Assembly: GCF_027744825.2 (NCBI RefSeq)
Contig: NC_071348.1
Location: 17,501 to 81,500 of the forward strand
Source of the DNA: Synchiropus splendidus
Lineage: Eukaryota; Chordata; Actinopteri; Syngnathiformes; Callionymidae
Direction: 5' to 3'
DNA length: 64,000 bases
Below the pieces are notes generated by a model that ran no database searches, was not told the DNA's origin, and saw only the letters and a list, made by a program, of their open reading frames with translations. Of the stretch, positions 26,278 through 39,129 are shown one piece after another; position 1 is the stretch's first letter, and every line of letters starts with the position of its first letter. The translations under genes were made by a program, and so were the position numbers.

Positions 26278-29200
26278 TCATGGCAAACACTTTCCTTCTG
26301 CGTCACGACACCCCCCAAAACATCCAGAGCAATCTCCCAGTATTTTGTGACACAGCGTCACGTCTCATCATAAATGTATCCTGTACCGGAAGTGCAAAAG
26401 TTGAGCAATCCGGTGCAAACAATTTGTCCTTGTTCTCGTGATGCGTTTGGCCGAAATAGCATTACGCCAGAGTGTTTCCCCACTGCGGTTTGTGTACTTT
26501 TCAGGGTCAGCTCAGGCAAATTGTCCTCCCGCCGTGGACATGAACGCCATCTCAGTAAAGAACATCCACACAGAAATCGACACTGGGGTCAGGTCCCTGC
26601 TGTTGGATCATTGGGACACGTTTGTGTCTGCAGTCTGTGAATGGGGAAAGACCCACAGAGAGGGAGCACAAGAGACAATAAGTGATGGGAAGCCACAACA
26701 TGTTTGAGAGCCGGAAGTGGAGCCCAATATGAACCTGATCACAGGAGGTGAAATAAAAAGATGGTCCTCCACCAGCTGCGAGGTATACGTGGTAAAACCT
26801 GAGGCACAATCCACTTCTCATGAGCAGGATTTAATGTGCTTCCTATAAGAGATATTGTTTGGGCTCATGCCGACGCAGTGCGAGCCGGTTAACTATCTGC
26901 AGGACTCAAGCGCAGGGAAGGTGAAGTGAGGACAGGATAAAAAAAGCGAGGGCAAACGAGGACAGCACGGAACAGAAAAGCGGCAGAGGATGTGAGCGGA
27001 CGTTTACAAAAAAAAAAAAGCACCCAAAAAGGAGGAGGAGAAAAGAGTTGAGGGGAGGACAAGAGACAGTAACAGTGTGACGGACATGTTTGCTCCATAA
27101 ACAAGCGTAGAGACGTTTCGGATTCATGCTAGATGTAGCTGAGTCATGTTCTGGTGCGTTGGCAGACCACCTGGCATATATCGAGCGCTTCCCAACCACC
27201 ATTACATAATCTGAAGGGGGGACACAAGCGCCGAAACAATGTCTCTAATTCGTTTTTAGGGTTCTCTTTACACTTGGAACAAGTGAAAGAATCGAGCTTA
27301 AGTCGGCAAATTACACGGCTGTTTCTCCCTTTCAAACTTTTTCCAACGGATCACGCTCTCCCGCAGTATTTCGGCTCTCCCTCCTTCATGCAGTATGCAG
27401 ATTGATTACACAGTAGGGGTCTTAACAGTTGTAGTCCATTGGAGAAGCAGGGGGTCGCTCATTGGAACCGCGGCTCAGAGGAATCCCAAAAGTTCAGCTG
27501 AGGTGAAGGATTTCACTTCCAGCAGATGGAGTGAGCTCAGGTCAAGTGGTGACAGGGAGAAAGTGCACAATTCTCTTCTTTAAACTAGGGCAGTCTGCTC
27601 TTATAAGCATCACAACAAACCTGCGCTGCATGGGTGCTAATGTGTGTCTGATGCCATGACTCATCCACAGAACACCTTCTCGGATCCCAGCTGCCAGCGT
27701 GTGGCAGGATCGCTTTAAATCCCAAGTTGTTATTGCACGACGATTCTAATCTTGGACTTATCCTAAATTAGATTTACTCAATATTGGGTGTTAATTCCCC
27801 GAAAATCAGCGTGGGTGAGCCAGCTGTGGCTTACAGTCTGGGACTCGTCTCCTCCGGCGTGAGCGTCTGATGCTTGCAGACCTGTTTTCCCCAGACAGAG
27901 ATATAAAAGTCCAAAGACTGTCCCTGCCATTGATTCGGCGAAATTTTCTGCTCGCTCTTCTTCACAAACATACAGTGGAAGAGGGGAATAAAAATGGAAG
28001 TGGTCTGACGTTCCAGTATGGAGGAACTCTAGCATTCTGGATTGCTTTGTTCAACAAAATCCTAATAAATGAATCTGTTTTCTCATGTTATATATTGTGA
28101 CTGTTGTGAGCAACCGTCCATCCAAAAGAGAGAAGCAACAATTAAAGTCAAGGATTGGAAAACATGGAAAACCTCCAAATTATTCCATGAAAAAAACAGT
28201 AATTTTAATACATTTTCTTCCATCTAATGTACAATTAATGTGGAGATTATCTGTGTTTTTAGCATTTAAGTGGTGAATTTGCCGTCTTTGAAAACGGAAC
28301 AATATTATTTTAAGGGGACAATATTTACCAATATTAATATTTATAAATTGGTGGGAAAAGGTGCACTATTTAACTCAACTTTCAATATAAATGTTAGTAG
28401 CTGACGAGAGTGGCAAAGACAAAAACATTATTAAAATGAAAAGTTTTCTCTCAAACAAAAAAGAAAAGGAAAAAGAAGAAGAAAAGTCTGTATCTGTAAA
28501 GAAAGCAACTCTGTAAAGACAGGGCCACATGTGGTCCCCAGGGTGCGCGTTACCCAGCTCTGACACGGAAGGCTGAAGTGGAAGCACACGCCCGTTGCAT
28601 GGACTATCATGTCTTCACGAGTGACGCGCAAAGATCCGACCATCATCTCACCTGACACACTTTAAAGCGGCCTCCTGTGCACTCAACAGTTCACCCAAAA
28701 ACTCTGCATCTTCTGAGCATCACAGACAAGCTGCATTCACAGTCGGTGCTGGAGATCACCATAGCAACATGGAAGATCTGAGAAGAATGGAGCAGGATGT
28801 TGGAGGGATTATGTGCCGGCCTTTCCTCAGATAAATGTCAGGCAGCCTGTCTGCCCGGCTGGCGCAGCCCGAGCCAAGGAGCTGAGCTGAAGCGTTGAAT
28901 ATTTGTACCATCTTTTATCTGGTCAAATAGGTGGCGAATCGATTGTGATAGTGGCTTCTGTTCTGCAGACAGCTTGGACGCTGCAACATTTGGGAACTAA
29001 TGCCCTCTTCTAAACAAGCACCGTTTTTTAAGGAAGAAACTCAAAACGTTTTTTTTAAGCCATAACAGAAATTCATCAAGACCGAGCATGAATGTTGCTT
29101 CTCTGAATGAAAATATCAATGGGAGGTTTATTTGATTCATTCAAATACGTGAAATGCTTTTTACGCCCACATCTTGGTTGATGAAAATTGAAATTATCTT

Positions 29201-30654
29201 GAGAGCATGCGATGAACTAATAGATGAATGAATAAAGTCTTGATTTGTTTAAAGCAGTTTCTACTGACTGCCTGCACATTTTAAAGGCAGACAAAGAGTC
29301 ATATGCACACTGGCAACGGGAAAAGCAAAGTAAAGTGTTATTGTGAATTTGAATACAGTGACTGCCCAGGACACTTCCCATTTCCCATGTAATTCAAATC
29401 TCCAAAAAAAAAAAAAATTAGCCCCACCTTTTTAAGTTCTGCTCATAATATAGCTCAGTAAGACCATTAAGCTTCGCTTCATTGATGAAGTGGACGTCAC
29501 CCGTCTGCTAGTCATTGAAAAATTCCCTCCAAAAATGTTCTTTTCCTCTCTGGCGTTTGGCTGACGGCCAGTGCAAATGAATAGAGAGGGCATTCGAGGT
29601 GAATGTACTGGAGACAGGAGTGAGTTACTTGGAGAAAAACTGAATGCTGCATTGTGTCAGTGCATGTGTGGAAAATGTATTCATCAAATCCACAACAGCT
29701 GGACTGATGGAACACTTGCTCTCTTTTATTTAACCAATAATTGACACACATTGACTTCAGTTCTCTGAGGGTGTATTTGCAATAAATAAGTTGTGTGTTA
29801 TACACTTTTATTCATGTTTTCTCCCCACAAATATACACCTGTTGACTGTAACATATTTAAAAAAACGAAAGAAAACATTTTTTACAACTTATTTACAGTA
29901 CACACGTATTTTTATCTACACAATTAAATACCTTTTGAGCATGTAACATATGGATAGCAACCGGCTCAAGGCCACAGAGGGCAGAGAGCAGTTTGTCACT
30001 CTTGACCTCACAAGTCCTGAAGTTTTAAATTGAAATCCATGACGTGTTAAAAAGGAACAGTTTTGTGCACCCATGACAAAAGTATTCAAATCAACCTCTC
30101 AATACAGAAGAAATGCATTATGATGAAGTTAAAAAGGAGCTTTATTCAGATGAAAACAAATAGACACTTCCCATTAGAGTTTTTGGTGGGTTGGTGGAGA
30201 AGTTGGGTCTAAACCGAGTCTCTGACGGCAGACACGAAGAGAGACGATGTAGTGTTGAACAAGGTGATAGAAACTGCAAAACTATTGCATAATTCATCAA
30301 GCAGAACCAGACTCACATGACCTCCAGCCTGGCTCACCTTTGACCCAGTAAAAGCTTCTTCTTCTTGTTTTATGACCTGCGACCTGCCTCATTCAGTCAG
30401 CGCTGCGTGTTGAGACTATGAACTGTATGTGCCGGAGGCTGATAAGCAGCATCATGCTATTCTCACAGCTGAGGTGAGATCACGTCCCACGGTGAGAACA
30501 GAGCGTGATATATGATTCGAACGTCCCGCGCCATCCGAAGCCTCGGCTACAGCCTTGGCGGGTAAACAAAAGATGCTATGCTACCTACCCAAAACCTACC
30601 CTCAGGAGCCCCCAGTTCCGCTGCAAAATTCAGGGCAGAATTTCAACTCGGAAG

Positions 30655-30815
30655 CGTCTAATCATGGCACCGTGCCACAAAGCTGAAATCATTGAGGAGT
30701 GGTTTCACGAACAGTGAGGTCACTTCAGAATAGCATCTTGGCATGTGGTGGGACTGGAGAGTCGCGTCACGGATGTGCAGCCAACACCTTCCAACATCGC
30801 GTTGAATTTACACAT
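30655..30815 (+). pseudogene. Second Tc1-like transposase fragment, internally deleted
   Basis: The stretch reads APCHKAEIIEEWFHEQ, the block after the second catalytic region of Tc1-like transposases, with the catalytic aspartate not preserved. After a deletion comes DNA resembling the GGGATGTGGTGG...CGTCACGGATGTGCAGCCAACA part near the 3' end. It is shorter and more decayed than the 16.8-kb copy. Confidence 0.6.
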
Positions 30816-32150
30816 TGTGGCAGTTTAAGTTTTTAGCAAAGTGGACAGTGAGTGTTGAAGAATACATCTCAATTTAAAGGAAATTTTGTTTGATTTATGG
30901 AATGTAAGCCATGCATATCTTCATCAGTTATTATAATATGAGTGGATATTACGTTGGGAAAACGAAATGAAACCTCTAACCCGATGCCGAATTACTAACT
31001 AAACAGGAGGGATGAGGAGGATAGTACAGTGTACCTACTATTTTTCTATATTTGCACATATTTCAGAGCATACAAATGCAATAACAAATGTACTTCAACA
31101 TTTTTAACGTGGCTGACTGTATGATATTCTCTCTTGAGCTACATACAAGAAACCAAATTCTCAATTCCATCGGGAATTTCGCTTATTTTGTGAGCTGCCT
31201 GGTGAACAAGTCAAGCCTGTCCCCAGTTCACCTTGGGCGCATGGAGTTACCTTGTCCGACCTGTAACACAGAGATGGTCTACTTCAAACCTAAATTACAG
31301 CTTGATAACCATTGAGTCATCCACAAACAACAAAATGTGCCCAGTGGCGTTACAGAGTGCAATCCAACTTGGCAAACAGAACTCTCACACACTGATCTCG
31401 AAAGTGAAATCACCGGCATCAGATGATGCACATTGTCAGGCGATAAATCAGTGTCCTCGGAACATTTTTCCGTGAGGGAGAAGAACGCACTGCAGGTCAT
31501 AAAAAATAGGGCACACATTTTATTACGGTATACATTGTGATGGTTTCACTCTTCATCTGTACATTTTGTTCGTGGCACACCGTCTGGAACATTGGACTGG
31601 ATCTGAACATCTTCTATACGTAAAACTAGACGGGCGTCTTCTCAGTTACGTGCTACATGAGTGATCAATTTGGAAATTATTTTCAGGAATCCAGGCAAAC
31701 TACTTTCTGTCATAAGCATTCCAGGCAGCTTTTCCTCAATTTAAACAACAATGACCTTAGCAAAAACGTTTGAATGCTTTAAGCACTCCTTGTACGTTTT
31801 CCTTTTTCAGTAATGTCCTGGTACCGTAGAGATGCTTATTGTTGGCAATATACCAAGTATTAAAATGAGTTTATAAAGGAGATGTCAACTCAGTTTTCCT
31901 ACCAACAACTTCCTGTCCACATGGAAAGGCAGTAGCTTGTATGTGTGTCACAGGAAATTAAAGTTACCCATGCCTCGGATCCAATTGATCATTTTCATTC
32001 CAGTGGTGACCCATCGTTATCCCCCACACTTCCAATAAATATTTAGCATTTTCTCCAATTCAATCAACACAATAGAAGACAATACAATCTTGCCTCTTTA
32101 GCACCCTGGCAAGCATACGGTTTACCCCTTAAAAAAAAAACTGTCCCACT
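30816..32150. other. Intergenic sequence, nothing recognised
   Basis: No supported gene, RNA or repeat; AT-rich, with short open frames only. Confidence 0.45.
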
Positions 32151-32156
32151 TATGGA

Positions 32157-32788
32157 TGTCACGGGTCAAGGGAACGAGGAGCAAAAGCCACGTGTCGAGG
32201 ACATGGAACTGGACCCAAGTGGTGAAGGTGACAGTGAGGCAGGAGCGAGTTAGAAATAATATTTAATAATTAAACAAACAAAAACGCAACAGAAAGTGTC
32301 ACCGAACCGGGAGAAAACTAACTTAAACCACAGGGAACTAGGAGAGACGAAAACACAATGGACCAGGAGTCAAGCACAAAAGAAACCAGGGAACACAAAT
32401 AGACAAGAAGAAACAAAACACTAACTCAGGCACCAGGGTTTAACACAACGTAATCCAAAATAAGCTAGCTGACAGAACAAGAGAGCGAAACAAGGAGAGC
32501 CGAGAGGACGAGGAGTTAAACGAGCTAGCTGACAGAACGAGAGACGGAAACAAGGAGAGCCAATTTACCGTAGGGAACGAGAGTTCAAATCACAGGGAAA
32601 CTCGAGGAGTCCAACACAGGGAGCAATGAGAGAGACGATCTGGCAACCGGTGCTGGAGTCCAGGTGTTCTTGTAGTCAGGGTGATCAGAGGTAGATTGGC
32701 TCCAGCCGTGTGCCAAAGAAACAGGAAGAACGGAAGGAGGAAAACAAAACACGGACTCAAATGAGAAAATAAAAGCGGAGCCATGACA
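32157..32788. mobile_element. Solo LTR of an LTR retrotransposon, copy A (632 bp)
   Basis: The element starts TGTCACGGG and ends CATGACA, so it has TG...CA ends with a short inverted repeat. It is flanked by a 5-bp direct repeat ATGGA (32152-32156 and 32789-32793). A second copy at 53809 has the same ends and body. Lone LTRs without internal coding sequence arise by recombination between the two LTRs. Copy A carries an extra 60-bp tandem unit (GAGCTAGCTGACAGAAC near 32463 and again near 32522). No gag or pol is present. Confidence 0.8.
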
Positions 32789-32793
32789 ATGGA

Positions 32794-35700
32794 AATACGA
32801 AGCCTGGTCGAGTTTTTCCTGTTGAGACAGCGCTTCAGATCAATAAAAAATGTGGTTTCAAGTCCTCAGTAGATCGATGAAAACTGTCATCGTAATAGGA
32901 AATAAACTGTATTTTTTACTACTGACAAACTTTTAAATCAGGGAACATAGAAGGGCAAAAGAAAAAAAAGTCTTGGTAAACTGTTGCAGAAAGCTATGTT
33001 AAATCTACTCAAATTATAGCTTTGCCTTCATACAGAAGACAATAAAAGAAGTGTTTGTTTAAAAATCACAGACTGACAGAAGGAGACAAAGTATAAATGA
33101 AAGGAGTCGCTAAAGGGGCATCACTAATCCGACTGGTCTCATACAGCTGCTGTGTTGTTTAAACTCATGGCCTCCTGAGCCCAAACCATGTTCATGGCAT
33201 ATTTAAAACTTGGGAACTTTTTTTCTATAGGGTTCTTCATAACTAGCATTGATTGGTCCATAGTTCAACACGGGTGTGTTGTCATTTCTTTAGCAGAAGC
33301 AGATGCACACAGGCTACACATGCCACGGCCACTCAATAATTGCCACGTGGAGCTGGACATGTACATCGCAGGCTTTTTGGATCAATGTTGTGCAAACAGA
33401 TTTATCGACTTCCATTTGCGGAACTGCACTCAACCCTTCTAATCTGGAGTTACTTAGACGCTTCCAGCGTTACAGGTCAAACTTGCATGTACTTCATGTA
33501 TTTCAAACTCAGTCCTCATGTTGTTGTACATTTAAATCTTTGAGTGAAGGTCAGCACCTTTTTCTTTAAGACGGGCTTTTTAAACACATATATATTTATG
33601 GACAGATGAATAACACGTACGGTTGATTTTTGTTTTTGTTTGTTTTATGCCAGAAGGGTTAGTTGTAAGCATCCAGGAAAAATCGCAGGACCCGTAAGAG
33701 TCGCTCATGTCTTAAGCAGTATCATAGTCTTGTTTGCGTTACTTACAGCGCACGCACAATCGTGTAATAATTATACTTAAAAATGTATTATACTTCATTA
33801 AACATCCAAGAGCAATGTATCGGTTTAAATATGAGTAATAATGAGTTATAATGTAAATGGCCTGTTTTGTTTGTTTTATAATAAGAAAACAATTTTGTGC
33901 CTTTGAGTGGGTTCTTACTGTACTATAGCGCCACCAATAGTTTGATCCAACACCTTCAAAAGGGTAAAAAAATATGAAGAAAACACCTTAACTCATAACT
34001 TACCTGTAAATATAACTGGTGTGTTATTATCGCATCATTACCCAACATACCGTTATCACGTAATGCGACACAACAATGGATCCACAGGTTGGGACAAACA
34101 CGATAAATGACTGGTCCGTGCTGGTGAACTCACAAAATTCATCAGAACACGTCACTTTGTTACTCTCTCTGCTCCAAGGCGGATTAATACCACGATGAGT
34201 CATGTTGTCTCGCCTGCGCCTCTCCTCTAACCTCATTCCACCCACATGGCTGTCAGTTATTTTGAATGTCCACGCACTCCCAACGCACCACCTCTCCTCG
34301 GGGAGACGCTGGCCTCAAGTGACCCTGATCCATCGGACCATTTCCTTCTCTACTGCTCAGTTTTCTGTTTGGTAACCAATAAAAAAAACACACGTCTTAC
34401 AGCAACCCCACCTTTTAAAGATTTCAAATCCCACAGCATGAAACTCTGGAGAGCAAAAACCTGACACACTCATCCTCGCATAACCTCCCTTACAGTTGCT
34501 CACCTTCCTAAGAAAAGGATGAATCAATCAAACATATTTCCTAAAACAAAGATGACTAACTCTTCATCGTCTGTTGCCCGTCGTCTCCGCGGAGCAGCTG
34601 CTTAGCTTTGAAATAATAGCATCTCGCAACTCTTCTAATCATGACTCATACGTGTGAAAACACATTGCCGTCTGTTTACAGAACGCCGCTGATGAAAAGC
34701 CAGAGCTCTGAAACGCACAAATGCCCAGGCTATTCAGTAGGGTGTTATGAGAAAGTAGAGCAACATGTTTCAGCATAGAACTGTGATGCTGATTTACGAT
34801 ACAAAGGGAAGGAATTTCGCCTTGCAGTTGTACTTACAAAGTTTGTTCCATTTGGTTCAGTGGTTTGTAATATTGTATTTTTAAAAGAGTTCTGTCGTTG
34901 CCATAACAGATGTGTGATGCTGCCACTCCAGAATATTGGAATATTGTCGACCGCACCTGGATTTGCTTTTCAAAACACAGGAAGGAAAGATTAACATTTA
35001 CAGTCATTTATCAATTACATGAAGTAATGAAGTAGCACCACGGTAGCATGACGTTTTCATCCGATCTTGTGTGACTCATTGATATCCCTATTTTCTATAT
35101 ACATTTCTGTCATTCTGTATGTTCCGCCTGATGCCAACTAATAAGGTGCTGCTTCCAACGGATACAGCAAAGTCCGGTGGGCTGGGTGGCACATGTCAAG
35201 GAAGCACTGCCTACAGAGAACATAGCAGTTCCCTCAGCCCATCTCCAGGAAAGACCCCCTGCCCAGGTGAGAAGCCAAATTCAAAGCAGCTGGGCAACAG
35301 CACAGAACAACAGCACATAAGCCGGACATGTTTACAGTCCATGACGGGGGGCGGTGGCTGCCATCAGCCATGATCTGAGAGTCAGACTTGGTCCTCTGGT
35401 TCCTGACGGTGAGGGTTTAGGTCCAATTAATGCAGCCAAGCACAACGAGCTGCCCCATAAAAAGTCAGAGGCCGAGGACTTGTAAGGCTTTCATTTGGCT
35501 TAGAGCCAGCTGATCTATTCCAGACGTGGCCCTTTGTCTGTATAGATGTGACCCTCATGAGGTCAGAGAAAAACTACAAGAGGAATTTTTTATCATTCAT
35601 CATTATTTGAATTCTGAGTATAAGTTGCTTTTGTCCCCTTTTTTTATAACTACAATGTGGCCCGTTGGGAAATGTAACTGTGGAGAAAATGATGGGCTTT

Positions 35701-37000
35701 TTAGGGATGTAATAATACCACTCTTCTTCCTTTTCTTTTAGCCATCATTTCTCCAGAAACAGCCAGCATCATTGTGTTTCCCATCAGCAGAAAACAATGG
35801 AACACTCCAAAGTAATCACGCGTAGCACTGTGTCCTTGAAATGAAATCAGAAACTACTTATTATCACATTGCAGAATGGCATGTATACAAATACTTTTTA
35901 GACCTGTAGACAGACACATCCCACGGAAACAAGCAAGCCCCTCCTGGCATGAACTCACAATTGAACTCAACCTTTCACCCCATGTGTGGTCGCATTGTCC
36001 AACTGACGGCACCGCAGCTGCTGAGTTCATCTGTTTTTTTGTGACGTCAGTTTACGTTCAACTGGAGCTCATGAATGGAACATTAAGTGATGCTGAGAAT
36101 AATAAGAGAGTTACGAGGTAAAGCAGCGACTACAACGACATCACCCTCCAGAGTTAAACCCAGAAATGACCAGTGCCCGTAAACAAAAGAGATTGATCAA
36201 CAAATGGCTTCAAAGAACTCCTTCACACTGCTACTAGACATCTGCACGTTTAAAAACAATCACGACAACTTCAGCCAACCTTGATATCATCACAATTCAT
36301 GTCCATTCCAGGTGTCTCTTAAGAGCGACATTCAGGTTCGAGATTGACTGGGGAACCCTGCGGTTCACTGACTGCTCAGCCAGTAGCTTTGCATACAGAC
36401 TGTGAGTGTGGGAAAAAGAAAGTGAGGCAAGCGACACTATTCATTATCTAATCCAAAACAATAATTCTATTAAATATATAATTAAATACCTAATCGTCTT
36501 CATGTTGACAACGGTTGATTTGCAAAGCTAACAAATACATTAAGGCGTTGAGAAATTGTTGGAGACATGTACTTAAGGGCTGCTGTGTGGTCTAAGCTAC
36601 TTGCAAGTAATGTAACATCTGGCAGGTGTGTTGGTGGAAATCCCCACCGATGGGTCGCCTGGGAATTGGAGTCAGAAGGAAACTGGCTGGGTGGTCGTGA
36701 GTAAGGCTACATACATCAATCTGTTTTGCTTCAATGTCTCCTTTAAGCTAGTCGAAATACAACTTTCTCAATTTAAACTCAGACGTTTCAAAGTTTGCTG
36801 AGGAAGAATGAAAGCTAAAATAAACAAGACAGGTTAGTTATTGTTTCGGCTTTTCAATTCAAAAGAAGACCTCAGGTTTAGAAATGTGACTTACAACTTA
36901 TTCATTGCTGCTCAGGAAAACAGAAGACCAAATCACTTTTTTACCTTACCATTTCACGGGAAAAAGACTCCGATTCTGCTGCTTTCTGCTATTCTGCAGA
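32794..37000. other. Gene-poor intergenic sequence
   Basis: No supported gene. A copy of the short interspersed repeat lies near 35518. Open frames at 33188-33569 and 35119-35373 have no recognisable content. Confidence 0.45.
35518..35600 (+). repeat. Short interspersed repeat, copy 2 (partial)
   Basis: CCAGACGTGGCCCTTTGTCTGT followed by GTGACCCTCATGAGGTCAGA aligns with the middle and end of the 59.3-kb copy (read on its minus strand) but lacks the GGGCAAAGTG head. Confidence 0.45.
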
Positions 37001-37001
37001 A

Positions 37002-37196
37002 CCTCCCGTCACAGGAACAGCTTCTTCCCCTCGGCCGTCAGACTGTTGAATTCCTGAACAGCCTTGTTGTTATTTTATTTTATTTTTTTTACTTTATTTT
37101 ATTATTTATTTACTTTTTGACTGCACGTTATTCCAAAACACTTTCCTAGTTAGTGGGCTCCCCACTGACCATGGCAACAAGTCTGATTCTGATTCT
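37002..37196 (+). mobile_element. LINE 3' end, copy 1
   Basis: Starts AACCTCCCGTCACAGGAACAG and runs through GACTGCACGTTATTCC to a TGATTCTGATTCTG tail. It is nearly identical to 43575-43797 and, inverted, to 47843-48043. The larger copy shows that this is the end of the ORF2 C-terminus plus the 3' UTR of a non-LTR retrotransposon. Confidence 0.75.
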
Positions 37197-37577
37197 GCTG
37201 AATGTGAGGCCTTGTGCATGTCAAAGTGATAAAAAACAATCTGCAACTGCATAGTTGTAACCTTGTTAGACAACCTGCTCAAGTACTGCTCATTAACATG
37301 GGCAGCAGTTTCATGTGCATCAGTCGACCAATGAGATGAGATATTGTGTGTATCTTATTCAAAATCAACGTGAGTGTTTGGTATCAAAACATCATTATTT
37401 GGCCTCTCTCTGTGTGATCATTTCACACTTCATGTTGATGCATCGTTCACTCTCACCCACCTGAATTCCCAAAACATACTTTTGTAACAACAACAAAGTT
37501 CCACTGAACCACTTACGACAGTGACAACCAGCATTCCCTCCAATATGTTCAGTTAAAGCCGCCACAAATACATCATC

Positions 37578-37615
37578 CATATCTATATATATATATCTAT
37601 ATATATATAGATATG
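37578..37615. repeat. AT-rich palindrome, 16-bp stem
   Basis: CATATCTATATATATA is followed by 6 nt and its exact reverse complement. It is a microsatellite-derived hairpin. Confidence 0.8.
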
Positions 37616-38589
37616 TATGTGTGTGTTTAATGCAGGACACCGCCGGTCATTTTAATATCCCGTCATGAATTATGACTACATAAGACTTTGATTGAATCAG
37701 GACCTTGAGGTCATCCCAGGAAGCTGCTCTACAAACCGCCCTGATGAATCTTTTAAAGCGCACTGCAGATGAATACAGCAGCAATCCACACACGTCTCTC
37801 TCCTATGTAGGACTCCTATATCATATTAAATGACACGTTTGATTCATAATACATGTATGTGCCGGCAGGAATACAGTGCGAGCACCGGCGTGTCTGAATT
37901 CAGAGCGACTGAAATGCTGAATTCTGTGCTGGACACTGATATTTATTCAGTCCTTTGAAGGGAGCCTCAAACAAGAAACTGATGTCAGGAAACGAAAAGG
38001 GAGTCGAGTTAGCTCGAGCACGATATTCAATCATCTGCACGTCGTTGTCAAGTCGGTCGGTAGTTTAGCAGATTATTCTCCCCCCGAGCTTCTCTGCTTC
38101 TCTGTTTGTTTCAAGCCTCCTAATGGTAACAGTCTGGACATGAATGAGCCACGAGTGAATCTTACTGGCTATTAAACACCTTCTCTGGAAAATGGCACGC
38201 AACTTTGAATCCTGTTTGCCCCATTCAGTCTTCTCCCCAGTTGGGAAGTCATTTCAACTGTTCATGACCACAAAGAAGTTAAGAGAAGCCGGCGAGCTAG
38301 ACAAAAACTTTTGGATGAAAAACAGCGACCTTTGGGTCAGTGGAGGTAAAGGCAGATCTTGAGAGGAAAGGGAAAAGTGCCCTCTAAATAATGCAGGCCC
38401 TGATTCTGCCTCCTTCCTCACTGAAAAACTTATCAGCTTCATAAAGCGCAAAGGCTCATCTGTCTGCCTTGTTGTGTATTGGGGGTAACATGTCCCTGCA
38501 GCGCCAGTAACTGAGACATGTGTCAGTTATTTTAACCCTAATAGTAAATTAAAAGCCACTAACTGACTAGAAATGGGTGCTACTTATTA

Positions 38590-38645
38590 AACCAGATGGG
38601 GGCAAAGTGCGGCCTGGGGGCCACATGTGGCCCTTAGTGTGTGTC
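38590..38645 (+). repeat. Short interspersed repeat, copy 3
   Basis: ACCAGATGGGGGCAAAGTGCGG followed by GGGGGCCACATGTGGCCCT has the head and GGCC palindrome of the family. Confidence 0.55.
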
Positions 38646-39073
38646 ATTCATAAGTGAAACTAATTTAAAATCTCCCCCCCCATGCTATTAATAGTTTTAT
38701 TAAAATGTTCAATTAAATGAGCTTATATTTTTTAAATGAGCAATACTCATTTAACAGTATTTCTCTCAAATGACATGAAATGATCAACTTTATATCATAT
38801 TCACCCTGTTCTGTGACGAGGATATTAACCATTCCAAACATCTTTTAATGATGACGGCTTTTACGGGGGAATCTTAAAACAATATCAAACGAATAATGAC
38901 TCACATATTTGAAGCATTGTCATGATGTTTTTACACTTTTCTCCTTCTTTCACACTTCAGCAAGAAAATGAAAAAAATTCAAGACTATTTGTCTCCAGGC
39001 TTTTGGCTTGATGGAAGAGTACACAACAGTACATAATGTGCATGAAATGTCAACAGTGAAAATTTATATGTTC

Positions 39074-39129
<56 letters not shown>
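39074..39129. repeat. (TA)n(TG)n microsatellite
   Basis: A TA run with one CA interruption, ending in a short TG run. Confidence 0.9.

Larger units (their letters stand above)
18961..30650. other. Gene-poor intergenic sequence
   Basis: About 11.7 kb with no supported gene. It includes a perfect hairpin at 21545-21577, a copy of the short interspersed repeat at about 23096, a TG run at 24178-24207, a consensus CTCF-like site at 26264-26277 and a purine-rich tract at 26900-27070. Otherwise it is unique AT-rich sequence with short, random-looking open frames. Confidence 0.5.

Noticed and set aside
32590..32784. 64-codon minus-strand open frame inside LTR copy A
   Set aside because: It lies wholly within the LTR, is not preserved intact in copy B and has no retroviral protein motif.
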